Assembly (NCBI RefSeq): GCF_000308435.1
Contig: NZ_BAFR01000014.1
Coordinates: 1-46,020 of the forward strand
DNA length: 46,020 nt
Direction of reading: 5' to 3'
Source: Nocardia araoensis NBRC 100135
GTDB lineage: Bacteria > Actinomycetota > Actinomycetes > Mycobacteriales > Mycobacteriaceae
Shown piece by piece: positions 7,990 through 16,084 of the stretch (position 1 is the first letter of the stretch; every line of letters begins with the position of its first letter). The notes below the pieces were generated by a model, which worked only from the letters and a program-made list of their open reading frames with translations, was not told the origin of the DNA and did no database searches. The position numbers were made by a program, and so were the translations under genes.

Positions 7990-8883
7990 TCATCGCGCGG
8001 CGAGCACGGGTTCGGCGATGTACTGCTGCGCGAACTTGCGCAGCGAATCCTGCTTGGCGGCCAGTTCACCGTCGAATCCGATGCCGTCGGCCAGCCAGGG
8101 CACCACGATCGCGTCGGTGACGCCCGCGTCCGCGAGGTCCTGATAGCCGGACCGGCCGAAGCGGTCGACGCACACCGCCTGGATCTCGAATGGATCGTCG
8201 GCGCGGCCGTACTCGGCGCGCAGCGCGTCGAGCTCGGCGATGGTGCTCCGCAGTTCGTCGTAGGTCATCATGGCCGAGGTCCAGCCGTCGCCGACGCGCG
8301 CGGCGCGGCGCAGTGCCGCGTCGGTGTGCCCGCCGATGTAGAACGGCACCGGCTCGCTCGGAGCCGGGCTGATCTGCAGTGGATCGAAATCGAAGAACTC
8401 GCCGTGGTACTCGACCATGCCGCCGGCGAGCACCAGTTTGATCACCTCGATCATCTCGTCCACCCGCGCGCCGCGGCGCGCGAACGGCACGCCGCACCAC
8501 TCGAACTCCTCCGGCGCCCAGCCGATTCCGACGCCGAAACCGAAGCGGTTACCCGACAGGTTGGCCACCGAGCCGACCTGCCGCGCCAGCAGCAGTGGAT
8601 TGCGCGAACCCAGCTTCAGCACGTTCGTGTAGAAGCGGATGCGGCTGGTGACGGCCGCCATGGCGGTCGCGCCGATGAGCGGGTCGACCCACGGGGTCTC
8701 CGGCCCCCAGAACCGGCTGCCGTCGGCGGTGTAGGGGTACTTCGCCGACGCCGACTTCATGTAGAACAGCGAGTCCGGCAGCGCGATGGACGAGAAACCG
8801 CACTCTTCGGCGGTTTTCGCGAGTGCAGGCAGCTGGTCCAGCGGACTCAGCGCGATGCCGACGGTGAACTTCAGCGCAGTCAC
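7990..8883 (-). CDS. LLM-class (luciferase-like) flavin/F420-dependent oxidoreductase
   Basis: A 297-residue single-domain bacterial luciferase-like protein with ALAKTAEECGFSSIALPDSLF, NRFGFGVGIGWAPEEF and FYIGGHTDAALRRAARVGDGW, typical of F420- or FMN-dependent TIM-barrel enzymes. The GTG at 8883 overlaps the ltp3 stop by four bases (GTGA), implying translational coupling. It differs from the Rv3520c-like enzyme at 12174, so this locus carries two LLM enzymes. The cofactor and substrate are not readable from the sequence. Operon position suggests a steroid acyl-CoA intermediate. Confidence 0.87.
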   Translation of the reverse strand: MTALKFTVGIALSPLDQLPALAKTAEECGFSSIALPDSLFYMKSASAKYPYTADGSRFWGPETPWVDPLIGATAMAAVTSRIRFYTNVLKLGSRNPLLLARQVGSVANLSGNRFGFGVGIGWAPEEFEWCGVPFARRGARVDEMIEVIKLVLAGGMVEYHGEFFDFDPLQISPAPSEPVPFYIGGHTDAALRRAARVGDGWTSAMMTYDELRSTIAELDALRAEYGRADDPFEIQAVCVDRFGRSGYQDLADAGVTDAIVVPWLADGIGFDGELAAKQDSLRKFAQQYIAEPVLAAR

Positions 8884-10046
8884 CGCCGCTCCGATCCGAC
8901 CACCCACATCGAGAAGTACTGGGAACCGCCGCCGTACGCGTGGCCCAGCGCCTTGCGCGCGCCCTCGACCTGATAGTCCCCGGCCCGCTGCATGACCTGC
9001 TTGGCGGCTTCGGCGAACCGGATGAGCCCGGAGGCGCCGATCGGGTTGGACGACAGCACGCCGCCGGACGGATTTACCGGAAGGGTGCCGCCGATCTCGG
9101 TCTCGCCCTTGTCGGTGAGCTTCCACCCGTCGCCTTGGGGCACGAAGCCGAGGTTCTCCAGCCACATCGGTTCGAACCAGGAGAACGGGACGTAGATCTC
9201 GGCCACGTCGATCTCCTCGAGCGGGTTGGTGATGCCCGCGGCCTGCCACAGCGCCGCGGCGGCGTCCCGGCCCGCCTGCGGGTTGACCTGGTCGCGCCCG
9301 GCGAAGGTGGTCGGCTCGGTGCGCATCGCGGTGCCGTGCACCCAGGCGACCTTCCGGCCGGTGGCCTCGACCGCCTCGGCGGCCTCGGCATCGCCGAGCA
9401 CGATGGCGCACGCGCCGTCGGAGGAGGGGCAGGTCTCATCGAAACGGATCGGGTCCCAGAGCATCTGCGAGGCGAGCACCGATTCCAGCGTGATGTCGGG
9501 CTGCTTCAGGTGCGCCAGCGGGTTCTTGGCGCCGTTGCGGCGATCCTTCACCGCCACCATGGCGCCGATGTGACCCGGGGCGTTGGAGCGCCGGATGTAG
9601 GAGCGCACATGCGGCGCGAAGTATCCGCCCGCGCCCGCGCCGACCGGCATGGTGAACGGCACCGGAATCGACAGCGCCCACATGGCGTTCGACTCCGACT
9701 GCTTCTCCCAGGCCACCGCGAGCACGCGCTTGTGCACGCCCGCCTGCACCAGGTTGGTCGCGACGATGCCGGTGGAGCCGCCGACCGAACCGGCGGTGTG
9801 CACCCTCAGCAATGGCTTGCCGGTAGCTCCGAGCGCGTCCGCCATGAACAGCTCGGGCATCATGACGCCCTCGAATCCGTCGGGCGCCTTGCCGACCACG
9901 ACCGCATCGATGTCGGCGATGGTGAGACCGGCGTCGGCGAGGGCGCGATCGATGGCCTCGCGACACATCCCCGGCATGGAGACGTCGGTCCGTTTCGTCA
10001 CGTGATGGGTTTGTCCGGTGCCGAGCACCGCAGCTGGCAAGCTCAT
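8880..10046 (-). CDS. ltp3: Ltp3-like thiolase-fold protein (SCP-x/aldolase type)
   Basis: A 388-residue thiolase-superfamily protein corresponding to M. tuberculosis Ltp3 (Rv3523). The normal N-terminal thiolase cysteine is absent: the nucleophile loop reads HTAGSVGGS. NPSGGVLSSNPIGASG and HAYGGGSQYFSMW are conserved. Tyrosines in this C-terminal region act as catalytic residues in the Ltp2 retro-aldolase, so an aldolase-like or other non-thiolytic role is likely. The ATG at 10046 overlaps the ltp4 stop (ATGA), and the stop overlaps the next LLM gene. It probably works with Ltp4 and the tandem DUF35 protein encoded just upstream (inference from the Ltp2-ChsH2 model). Confidence 0.9.
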   Translation of the reverse strand: MSLPAAVLGTGQTHHVTKRTDVSMPGMCREAIDRALADAGLTIADIDAVVVGKAPDGFEGVMMPELFMADALGATGKPLLRVHTAGSVGGSTGIVATNLVQAGVHKRVLAVAWEKQSESNAMWALSIPVPFTMPVGAGAGGYFAPHVRSYIRRSNAPGHIGAMVAVKDRRNGAKNPLAHLKQPDITLESVLASQMLWDPIRFDETCPSSDGACAIVLGDAEAAEAVEATGRKVAWVHGTAMRTEPTTFAGRDQVNPQAGRDAAAALWQAAGITNPLEEIDVAEIYVPFSWFEPMWLENLGFVPQGDGWKLTDKGETEIGGTLPVNPSGGVLSSNPIGASGLIRFAEAAKQVMQRAGDYQVEGARKALGHAYGGGSQYFSMWVVGSERR

Positions 10047-11077
10047 CGGTTCTCCGATTCCAAGACGGTCACAAGGTTCTGCTGGAGCGCGGGGCCGCTG
10101 GTGGCGTGGGCCAGCGCCCGATTCGCCGAGCCGCCCATGATCGCCTCGGCCGCGAAGCCGATGCGTTCCAGGCCCGCGGCGAACATCGGATGAGCCGCGA
10201 GCGCGCCGCCGGACGGATTCACCTTCGTGCCGTTCTTCAGCCCGATCGCCTCGGCGAGGATCAGCTGCTGATGGCTGAACGGCGCGTGCAGTTCGGCGAT
10301 GTCGAAATCGCTCACGTCGCCGCCGGTGACCGCCTTGGCGGCGGCGGCCGTCGAGGGCGAGACGGTGAGGTCGCGTGCACCGAGTACGGGAGTGTCGATC
10401 CGATGCGCCATGCCGGTGATCCAGGCGGGACGTTCGCACAGCTCACGCGCGCGGTCGCCTACGGCGAGCACGATCGCGGCCGCGCCGTCGGTGATCGGCG
10501 CGATGTCGTGCGCGCGCAGCGGATCGGCGACGTAGGGCTGGTCGAGCAGGCTGTCGACGTCACCGTCGCCGGCCGCGACGGCCGCCATGTCGCGCTCGGT
10601 CCAGCGGCCCGCGTCCAGACCGGCGCGCGCCTGCAGGCCCGCGATGGACCAGGCGTCCGGCCACAGCGGCGCGACCAGGTAGGGATCCAGCTGCATGGTG
10701 AGCACCTGGCGCAGCGTGCCCGCGGAGGACTTGCCGAAGCCGTACACCAGGGCCGTCGTCGCCTGCCCGGAGCGCAGTTTCACCCACGCCTCGTACAGCG
10801 CCCACGCGGCGTCCATCTCCACGTGCGATTCGTTGATCGGCGGTACCGCGCCGATGGCGTCGATCGCGGAGATGAACGAGAAAGCGCGTCCGGCAAGGTA
10901 ATCGGACGAGCCGGAGCACCAGAAGTCGATGTCGGACTTGGTGATGCCGAGTCGGTCGTAGAGCTGCTGGAAGCAGGGCACCAGCATCTCGACACCGTTG
11001 GTGGTGCCGAAGGTCTCCGGCACGTGCGGTGCGTGGGCGAAGCCCACGACCGCGATGTCGGTGGCGTTGTCAGTCAA
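10043..11077 (-). CDS. ltp4: Ltp4-like thiolase-fold protein
   Basis: A 344-residue thiolase-like protein corresponding to Ltp4 (Rv3522). It has PHVPETFGTTNG near the N-terminus, ITDGAAAIVLAVGD, FDIAELHAPFSHQQ and NPSGGALAAHPMFAAG. The usual active-site cysteine is replaced (loop ESHVEMDAAWALYEAW), so it is unlikely to be a true thiolase. It follows the DUF35 gene by 12 nt and overlaps ltp3 by four bases, so all three should be made together, perhaps as one heteromeric complex. The reaction is not established; side-chain or ring-intermediate C-C cleavage is the reasonable guess. Confidence 0.9.
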   Translation of the reverse strand: MTDNATDIAVVGFAHAPHVPETFGTTNGVEMLVPCFQQLYDRLGITKSDIDFWCSGSSDYLAGRAFSFISAIDAIGAVPPINESHVEMDAAWALYEAWVKLRSGQATTALVYGFGKSSAGTLRQVLTMQLDPYLVAPLWPDAWSIAGLQARAGLDAGRWTERDMAAVAAGDGDVDSLLDQPYVADPLRAHDIAPITDGAAAIVLAVGDRARELCERPAWITGMAHRIDTPVLGARDLTVSPSTAAAAKAVTGGDVSDFDIAELHAPFSHQQLILAEAIGLKNGTKVNPSGGALAAHPMFAAGLERIGFAAEAIMGGSANRALAHATSGPALQQNLVTVLESENR

Positions 11078-11089
11078 CGTGCGCCTCTC

Positions 11090-12112
11090 TCAGAGGTGGT
11101 GCTTATAGGTCTCGTAGTCGGCGTCCGGCTCGCCGGAGGGGCGGAAGTGGTCCACGTTCTCCAAGCCGTAGCCCCACTCCTCGCGCGGCTTCCACACCGC
11201 CTGCACCCGCATGCCCATGCGCACCTCACTCGCGTCGCAGCCGAGCACCAGGTGCAGCACCGGGATGTCCGCGCCGTCCAGCAGCACGTAGGCCGCGACG
11301 TAGGGCGGCTTGATCCGCTGGCCCATGAACGGCACGTTGACGATGCAGAAGGTGGTCACGGTGCCGTGATCGGACAGTTCGATGAACTCGTCGGTCGGCC
11401 TGCCGTCGGTCGGATTCGCGCCGCGCGGCGGGAAGTACACCTTGCCCGCGGCGTCGGTGCGCGCGCCGATCAGCTTGCCTTCGGCGAGCCCGCGCAGGTA
11501 GACGGTCTCCTGCGGCGAGGCGGTGTGCTTGTAGGACAGGTCTACCGGCGTGGTGATCATGGTGACCGGGTCGGCCGAAGCGGCGGACTCCACAGGTGCG
11601 GACGACTTCTCGCCGGGCTCGAAGCAGAGGATGTCGCGAATGCTGCCCTCGGTCTGCTCGGCCCAGCGGGCGGTCACCCGCAAGCCCTTGCGGATGTCCT
11701 CGGGCGCGGCGACGTCGACGGCGTGCAGCAGCGTCGTGTCCGCGCCGTCCAGCCGGATCAGCGCCCAGGCGAACGGGCGGTCGAACGGCTGGCCGGGCAG
11801 CGGTTCGCGCACCCAGGTCCACGATTCGACGGTGCCGGTGTCGGCGACGTCGACGAACTCGGTGAGCGGTTCGGCGGTGATCGGATCGTATTCCGGCGGC
11901 GGCACGATCACGCGGCCGTCCGAGCCCCGCGCGCCCACGATCTTGTGGTCGCGTAACCGGGTCAGAAAGGCGCCGATGGTGGAGCCGACGGAGCGGGTGT
12001 AATCGAAACGCACCCGCAGGGGCGCGCTGAGTACCTCGGGCACGGCGTCCGTGTTCAATGCCGTGCCGCTACCACCAGCGATTGCCGTGGATGCAGTATT
12101 CCCCTGAGTCAC
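11090..12112 (-). CDS. Tandem DUF35 (OB-fold) protein, Rv3521-like partner of Ltp proteins
   Basis: About 340 residues with two DUF35/OB-fold repeats. The first is around VGARGSDGRVIVPP and EFVDVADTGTVESWTWV, the second around IGARTDAAGKVYFPP and EFIELSDHGTVTTFCIV. DUF35 proteins normally carry a four-cysteine zinc ribbon before the OB fold, and neither repeat keeps the cysteines. Known DUF35 partners (ChsH2 with Ltp2) bring acyl-CoA to a thiolase-fold aldolase. Position upstream of ltp4-ltp3 matches Rv3521. The GTG at 12112 lies 9 nt from a KstR palindrome and has no ribosome binding site. A GTG further in is possible, so the start is uncertain. Confidence 0.85.
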   Translation of the reverse strand: MTQGNTASTAIAGGSGTALNTDAVPEVLSAPLRVRFDYTRSVGSTIGAFLTRLRDHKIVGARGSDGRVIVPPPEYDPITAEPLTEFVDVADTGTVESWTWVREPLPGQPFDRPFAWALIRLDGADTTLLHAVDVAAPEDIRKGLRVTARWAEQTEGSIRDILCFEPGEKSSAPVESAASADPVTMITTPVDLSYKHTASPQETVYLRGLAEGKLIGARTDAAGKVYFPPRGANPTDGRPTDEFIELSDHGTVTTFCIVNVPFMGQRIKPPYVAAYVLLDGADIPVLHLVLGCDASEVRMGMRVQAVWKPREEWGYGLENVDHFRPSGEPDADYETYKHHL

Positions 12113-12121
12113 GATATCGAG

Positions 12122-12135
12122 TAGAACAGGTTCTA
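12122..12135. promoter_or_regulatory. KstR-type operator between DUF35 operon and LLM gene
   Basis: TAGAACAGGTTCTA matches TnnAACnnGTTnnA exactly. It is the only such site in the 61-bp gap between the divergent starts at 12112 and 12174, so one repressor dimer pair could close both promoters. Confidence 0.87.
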
Positions 12136-12173
12136 ACTCTGGTGGCAAGCAGTTGATCGGAAAGGGGTCCGGC

Positions 12174-13211
12174 GTGAAGTTCGGATTGCAACTCGGGTAC
12201 TGGATGGCCCAGCCGCCCGCGAACGCGGGGGAGCTGGTGGTGGCGGCCGAGGAAGCCGGGTTCGACGCCGTGTTCGCCGCCGAGTCGTGGGGGTCGGACG
12301 CCTTCGGCCCGCTCACCTGGTGGGGCTCGGCCACGCGGCGGGTGCGCCTGGGCACGTCGGTGGTGCAGATGTCGGCGCGCACGCCCGCGGCGACCGCCAT
12401 GCACGCGCTCACCCTCGACCACCTCAGCGGTGGCCGCGCCATTCTCGGCCTTGGCGTCTCCGGTCCGCAGGTGGTGGAGGGGTGGTACGGCCAGCCGTTC
12501 GCCAAGCCGTTGCAGCGCACCCGCGAGTACGTCGGGATCGTGCGCCAGGTGCTGGCGAGGCAGGCTCCGGTCACCAGCGCGGGGCCGCACTACCCGCTGC
12601 CCTACACCGGGCCGGGCTCGATCGGGCTCGGCAAGCCGCTGAAGCCGATCGTGCATCCGCTACGTGCGGATTTGCCGATCTGGCTGGGCGCGGAAGGGCC
12701 GAAGAACGTGGCGCTCACCGCCGAGATCGCCGACGGCTGGCTGGCCATCTACTACGCGCCCCGGCTGGCCGGGATGTACGACGAGTGGCTGGACGAGGGC
12801 TTCGCGCGGGCCGGTGCGCGGCGCAGCAGGGCGGATTTCGAGATCGCCGCGAGTTGCCAGGTGGTGATCACCGACGACCCGGCGAGCGAGCTGGAGCGGA
12901 TGCGCTGGATCATGGCGCTCTACATCGGCGGCATGGGCGCGCCGGAGCTGAACTTCCACGCCCAGGTGTACCGGCGGATGGGCTACGACCGCGAGGTCGA
13001 CGAGATCGGCAAGTTGTTCCAGTCGGGCAAGAAGGCCGAGGCCGCCGCGGCGGTGCCGGACGAGCTGATTCTGGACACCGCGATCATCGGAGACGAGGAG
13101 CATGTGCGCAAACAGCTGCGGGTCTGGGAGGCCGCCGGCGTCACCATGATGCTGGTGTCGGTTCCCGATGTCGCGCAACTGCGTCGGCTGGCACCCCTTG
13201 TCGAACAGTAG
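12174..13211 (+). CDS. LLM-class oxidoreductase, Rv3520c-like (probable F420-dependent)
   Basis: A 345-residue luciferase-like TIM-barrel protein beginning KFGLQLGYWMAQPP, with HLSGGRAILGLGVSGPQVVEGWYGQPF, LPIWLGAEGPKNVALTAEIADGW and DTAIIGDEEHVRKQL. Length and neighbourhood fit Rv3520c (347 residues), annotated as a possible F420-dependent oxidoreductase of the KstR regulon. I chose the GTG at 12174 because GGAAAGGGG precedes it. An upstream in-frame ATG at 12153 would sit too close to the operator. The stop codon lies inside the KstR palindrome of the next gene, so the following synthetase has its own promoter. The substrate is unknown. Confidence 0.9.
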   Translation: MKFGLQLGYWMAQPPANAGELVVAAEEAGFDAVFAAESWGSDAFGPLTWWGSATRRVRLGTSVVQMSARTPAATAMHALTLDHLSGGRAILGLGVSGPQVVEGWYGQPFAKPLQRTREYVGIVRQVLARQAPVTSAGPHYPLPYTGPGSIGLGKPLKPIVHPLRADLPIWLGAEGPKNVALTAEIADGWLAIYYAPRLAGMYDEWLDEGFARAGARRSRADFEIAASCQVVITDDPASELERMRWIMALYIGGMGAPELNFHAQVYRRMGYDREVDEIGKLFQSGKKAEAAAAVPDELILDTAIIGDEEHVRKQLRVWEAAGVTMMLVSVPDVAQLRRLAPLVEQ

Positions 13212-13222
13212 AACACGTTCTA
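13209..13222 (+). promoter_or_regulatory. KstR-type operator overlapping the -10 box of the synthetase gene
   Basis: TAGAACACGTTCTA matches TnnAACnnGTTnnA exactly. Its first three bases are the stop codon of the preceding LLM gene. Its final TA begins a TAAATT hexamer (13221-13226) exactly 7 nt before the GTG at 13234. Confidence 0.87.
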
Positions 13223-13233
13223 AATTCAATGGC

Positions 13234-14820
13234 GTGACTGCCTCACCCGCCCCGTCGGCTCCGCCTCCTGCGCAGGAGTCAGAAAAAGTTCTCGGTCTGT
13301 GGAACATCGCCGAAGCCGAATCCGATCGGATCGCGATGGTCGATCCTTCGGGGCGGGAGGTGACGTATCGCGAATTGGCCACCCTCGCCAATCGTTACGC
13401 CACCGGCCTGCGCGGGCTCGGCCTGAAAACCGGTGACGTGCTGGTGAGCATGGTGCACAACTGCGTGGAGGCGATCGCGGCGTATTTCGCGGCCTACCAA
13501 TCGGGGTTGTACATCGTCGCGGTGAACTGGCATCTCACCGGTCCGGAAGTCGCCTACATCCTGGCCGACAGCGAGGCGAAGGCGTTCATCGCCAGCGATC
13601 GTTTCGCCGCCGCCGCGAAGGCCGCCGCCGACGAGGCGGGCCTGCCCGCGACGGCGCGCTTCGCGGTGGGCGAGATCGAGGGCTTCAAGTCGGTGGCCTG
13701 GCTCGGCGCCGCCGACACCGGCCGTCCGTCCGACCGCAGCACCGGCGCGCCGATGCTCTACACGTCGGGAACCACCGGGCGGCCCAAGGGCGTTCGGCGG
13801 CCGCTCACCGGCGCCGACCCGGATGTCGTCCCGCCGCACACCACCGCGTTCTTCGGCCTGTTCGAACTCGCGCCGTACGACGACCACGTGCACATCTGCG
13901 GCTCGCCGCTGTACCACACGGCGGTGCTGAACTTCGCGACCATCTCGATCAATCTGGGTCACAAGCTGGTTCTGATGGATCGCTGGGACGCCGAGGAGAT
14001 GCTGCGGCTGATCGACAAGCACCGGGTGACGCACAGCCACATGGTGCCGACCCAGTTCCACCGGCTGCTCGCGCTGCCGGAGGAGGTGCGCGCCAAGTAC
14101 GACGTGTCCTCGCTGCGCAGCATGGTGCACGGCGCGGCGCCCTGCCCGCAGGAGACCAAGCGGAAGATGCTCGAGTGGTGGGGCCCGACGGTCACCGAGT
14201 ACTACGCGGCCACCGAGGGCGGCGGCACGGTGATCAACGGCACCGACTGGCTGCGCAAACCGGGCTCGGTCGGCAAGGCGTGGCCGTGGTCGGTGATCAA
14301 GGTGCTCAGCGAGGAGGACGGCTCCGAGGTGCCCGCAGGCGAGACCGGCCTGGTCTACATGCGCATGGGCGCTTCGAGTTTCGAGTACCACCACGACAAG
14401 GCCAAGACCGAGGACTCGCGCGTCGGCGACCTGTTCACCGTCGGCGACATCGGCCACCTCGACGAGGACGGTTACCTCTACCTGCACGACCGGCGCTCGG
14501 ATCTGATCCTGTCCGGCGGGGTGAACATCTACCCGGCGGAGGTCGAGAACGTCCTGATCACCCACCCGAAGGTCGCCGACGTCGCGGTGTTCGGCATCCC
14601 GCACCCGGATTGGGGCCAGGAAGTGAAGGCGGTCGTACAGCCCGCCGACGGAACCGAGGGCGACGACGCGCTCACCGAGGAGCTGCTCGCTTTCGCCGCC
14701 ACCCAATTGGCGAAGTACAAGATGCCCAAGTCGATCGACTATCTGCCCGAACTGCCGCGCGATCCGAACGGCAAGCTATACAAGCGCAAGCTGCGGGAGC
14801 GGTACATCCCCGCGTCCTGA
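13234..14820 (+). CDS. AMP-forming acyl-CoA synthetase (FadD family)
   Basis: A 528-residue ANL-superfamily ligase. The P-loop YTSGTTGRPKGVRR is near 170-185, the A5 motif is YYAATEGGG, and the hinge motif is DRRSDLILSGGVNIYPAEVE. The C-terminal catalytic lysine is in PRDPNGKLYKRKL. It activates a carboxylate to its CoA thioester. The KstR palindrome at the promoter implies a sterol-derived acid. It is not FadD19 (encoded at 22269) and does not look like FadD17 or FadD3; FadD4/FadD12-type synthetases are nearer by feel, so I leave the symbol open. The GTG at 13234 has no ribosome binding site but lies 7 nt after a -10 box, consistent with a leaderless message. Confidence 0.88.
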   Translation: MTASPAPSAPPPAQESEKVLGLWNIAEAESDRIAMVDPSGREVTYRELATLANRYATGLRGLGLKTGDVLVSMVHNCVEAIAAYFAAYQSGLYIVAVNWHLTGPEVAYILADSEAKAFIASDRFAAAAKAAADEAGLPATARFAVGEIEGFKSVAWLGAADTGRPSDRSTGAPMLYTSGTTGRPKGVRRPLTGADPDVVPPHTTAFFGLFELAPYDDHVHICGSPLYHTAVLNFATISINLGHKLVLMDRWDAEEMLRLIDKHRVTHSHMVPTQFHRLLALPEEVRAKYDVSSLRSMVHGAAPCPQETKRKMLEWWGPTVTEYYAATEGGGTVINGTDWLRKPGSVGKAWPWSVIKVLSEEDGSEVPAGETGLVYMRMGASSFEYHHDKAKTEDSRVGDLFTVGDIGHLDEDGYLYLHDRRSDLILSGGVNIYPAEVENVLITHPKVADVAVFGIPHPDWGQEVKAVVQPADGTEGDDALTEELLAFAATQLAKYKMPKSIDYLPELPRDPNGKLYKRKLRERYIPAS

Positions 14821-14936
14821 GATCCGCCGCCCGACGGACGGACGGCGCGACGCCCGCCCCAGGTCCGGCGGAGGCGAGGCTCGCCGTATAGCCGGGCCGC
14901 TGGGGCTGTGACCCGGCCACGCGACGACGCCGAAAA

Positions 14937-14977
14937 GCGAATGCGCCCTTCACGATTACCGTGAAGGGCGCATTCGC
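14937..14977. terminator. Long hairpin between converging genes
   Basis: GCGAATGCGCCCTTCAC (14937-14953) and GTGAAGGGCGCATTCGC (14961-14977) form a perfect 17-bp stem with loop GATTACC. It lies between the rightward synthetase and a leftward small gene. There is no T-tract, but the position suits bidirectional termination. The rest of the 14821-15057 gap holds nothing I recognise. Confidence 0.75.
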
Positions 14978-15057
14978 GTCCCCGCGAAAGGGGTCTGGGA
15001 GTGTTACCGGTGCCCCAGATCGGACACTGGGAGCAGCGTCCTCGATTCCGCTCCGGC

Positions 15058-15264
15058 TCACTCGTCCGGCGTGTACTCGGCGTACTGCCCCGACTTGGGC
15101 CAGGTGGCTAGGGCCAACTCCCGTGCAGCTTGGGTCAGTGCGGCTATGGCCCGGTGCTCCGGACCGAGGTACCGGCCCGCTTCCTCTGTGATCTGTTGGA
15201 GCTGGTCACGTAGCCGCACCGAGGTTTCCTTGTCGAGTGCGCCGGGGGGTTCCGTGGTAGACAT
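15058..15264 (-). CDS. Small conserved-looking hypothetical protein (68 aa)
   Basis: A 68-residue, mostly helical, acidic soluble protein (QLQQITEEAGRYLGPEHRAI...AARELALATWPK). AGAGGAG lies 5 nt before the ATG, supporting real translation. It belongs to no family I can name. It diverges from the DUF6879 gene and resembles the small genes that often accompany actinobacterial XRE/DUF6879 cassettes (inference). Confidence 0.7.
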   Translation of the reverse strand: MSTTEPPGALDKETSVRLRDQLQQITEEAGRYLGPEHRAIAALTQAARELALATWPKSGQYAEYTPDE

Positions 15265-15298
15265 ACCGCTCCTCTGGTCAGAACCGGTTAGGGCACTT

Positions 15299-15314
15299 GG
15301 AGGTCGGGACCTCC
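15299..15314. promoter_or_regulatory. Short palindrome in the divergent gap
   Basis: GGAGGTC-GG-GACCTCC is a perfect 7-bp inverted repeat with a 2-bp centre, between the divergent starts at 15264 and 15403. It could be an operator for an XRE-type regulator, but nothing else supports this. Confidence 0.35.
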
Positions 15315-15402
15315 ACCGCGCCGGATGTGTTGGGCATGTTGACCTTGGCAGAGGACGAAACCGCTATCGAGGTCCCGAAGCTAGGAAGGACGTTCTACTG
15401 CA

Positions 15403-15921
15403 ATGCTGCTGCGGCCCAACGATGAACCGGACCTGTGGCCGAATCTGTTCCGTGAGCTGAGACGGGATGCGTTCCATCTCGAAGTGCGGGACGAATATCA
15501 CGTAGCCGACGAGGACACCCGGATACGTGCCTTCCTCGCTGGCGAACCAGCCCCGTACACCCGGACGCCGTGGCAAGACCTCATGCTGGAAACCACTAGC
15601 CGGGGCGTATCGGTGACCCGTGTTCGGGTGGTCACAGAACCACTGTCGGACTATCAGCGATGGTTGTTGTCGGTCACCGGGTACAACGTGGAAGCTGGGG
15701 ACGACATCCGTTATGTGCCGAGAAATATCGCGGGAACGGTGCCACCAGACGACTGGTGGTTGATGGATGGCGAGAGGGTTGTTTACAACCTCACCGATCC
15801 GGCCGGGGCGCCGGCCGGTCTGGCAGTGACCACAGACCCCGGAATCGTGGCGTACTGCCAAGAGATACGGGGGCGGCTCTGGAAGCTGGCTATCCCTTAT
15901 GCGGAGTATGTTCAGCGGTGA
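15403..15921 (+). CDS. DUF6879 family protein
   Basis: A 172-residue protein with the DUF6879 pattern: LFRELRRDAFHLEVRDEYHV, then RIRAFLAGEP, TEPLSDYQRWLLSVTGYNVEAGDDIRYVPR and DDWWLMDGERV. Members are widespread in actinobacteria, usually just upstream of an XRE-family regulator, and their biochemical function is unknown. That arrangement is seen here: the stop overlaps the GTG of an XRE gene by four bases. The partner regulator is frameshifted, so this copy may have lost its usual partner. Confidence 0.82.
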   Translation: MLLRPNDEPDLWPNLFRELRRDAFHLEVRDEYHVADEDTRIRAFLAGEPAPYTRTPWQDLMLETTSRGVSVTRVRVVTEPLSDYQRWLLSVTGYNVEAGDDIRYVPRNIAGTVPPDDWWLMDGERVVYNLTDPAGAPAGLAVTTDPGIVAYCQEIRGRLWKLAIPYAEYVQR

Positions 15922-16084
15922 CCAACTCCGTTCATAAAGCGCGACAAGCCCTTGGGGCAACTCTCCGGGGGCTTCGTCGTGATGCCGGGCTGTCCGGCCG
16001 TCAGCTTTCCTCTCTCGCGGTTGGCATGAGTCGGTGGTGTCGAAGATCGAAACCGGGGACCGTAGCCCACGGATGCGCGGCTAA
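15918..16084 (+). pseudogene. XRE-family regulator remnant, frameshifted and truncated
   Basis: The GTG at 15918 overlaps the DUF6879 stop and opens an XRE helix-turn-helix: RQALGATLRGLRRDAGLSGR then QLSSLA. At about 16018-16021 the frame breaks. In frame the sequence becomes nonsense, but in the +1 frame it resumes as WHESVVSKIETGDRSP, the normal recognition-helix continuation, and stops at TAA 16082-16084. Restoring one G (GCGGTTGG to GCGGGTTGG) would rejoin the domain. The C-terminal DUF5753-like part usual for these regulators is also missing. So it is a decayed gene with a 1-bp deletion plus 3' loss. Confidence 0.75.

Noticed and set aside
10106..11956. 616-codon plus-strand open frame across ltp4 and the DUF35 gene
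   Set aside because: It runs antisense to two well-identified genes, has no start signal, and gives His/Arg/Gly-rich low-complexity sequence.
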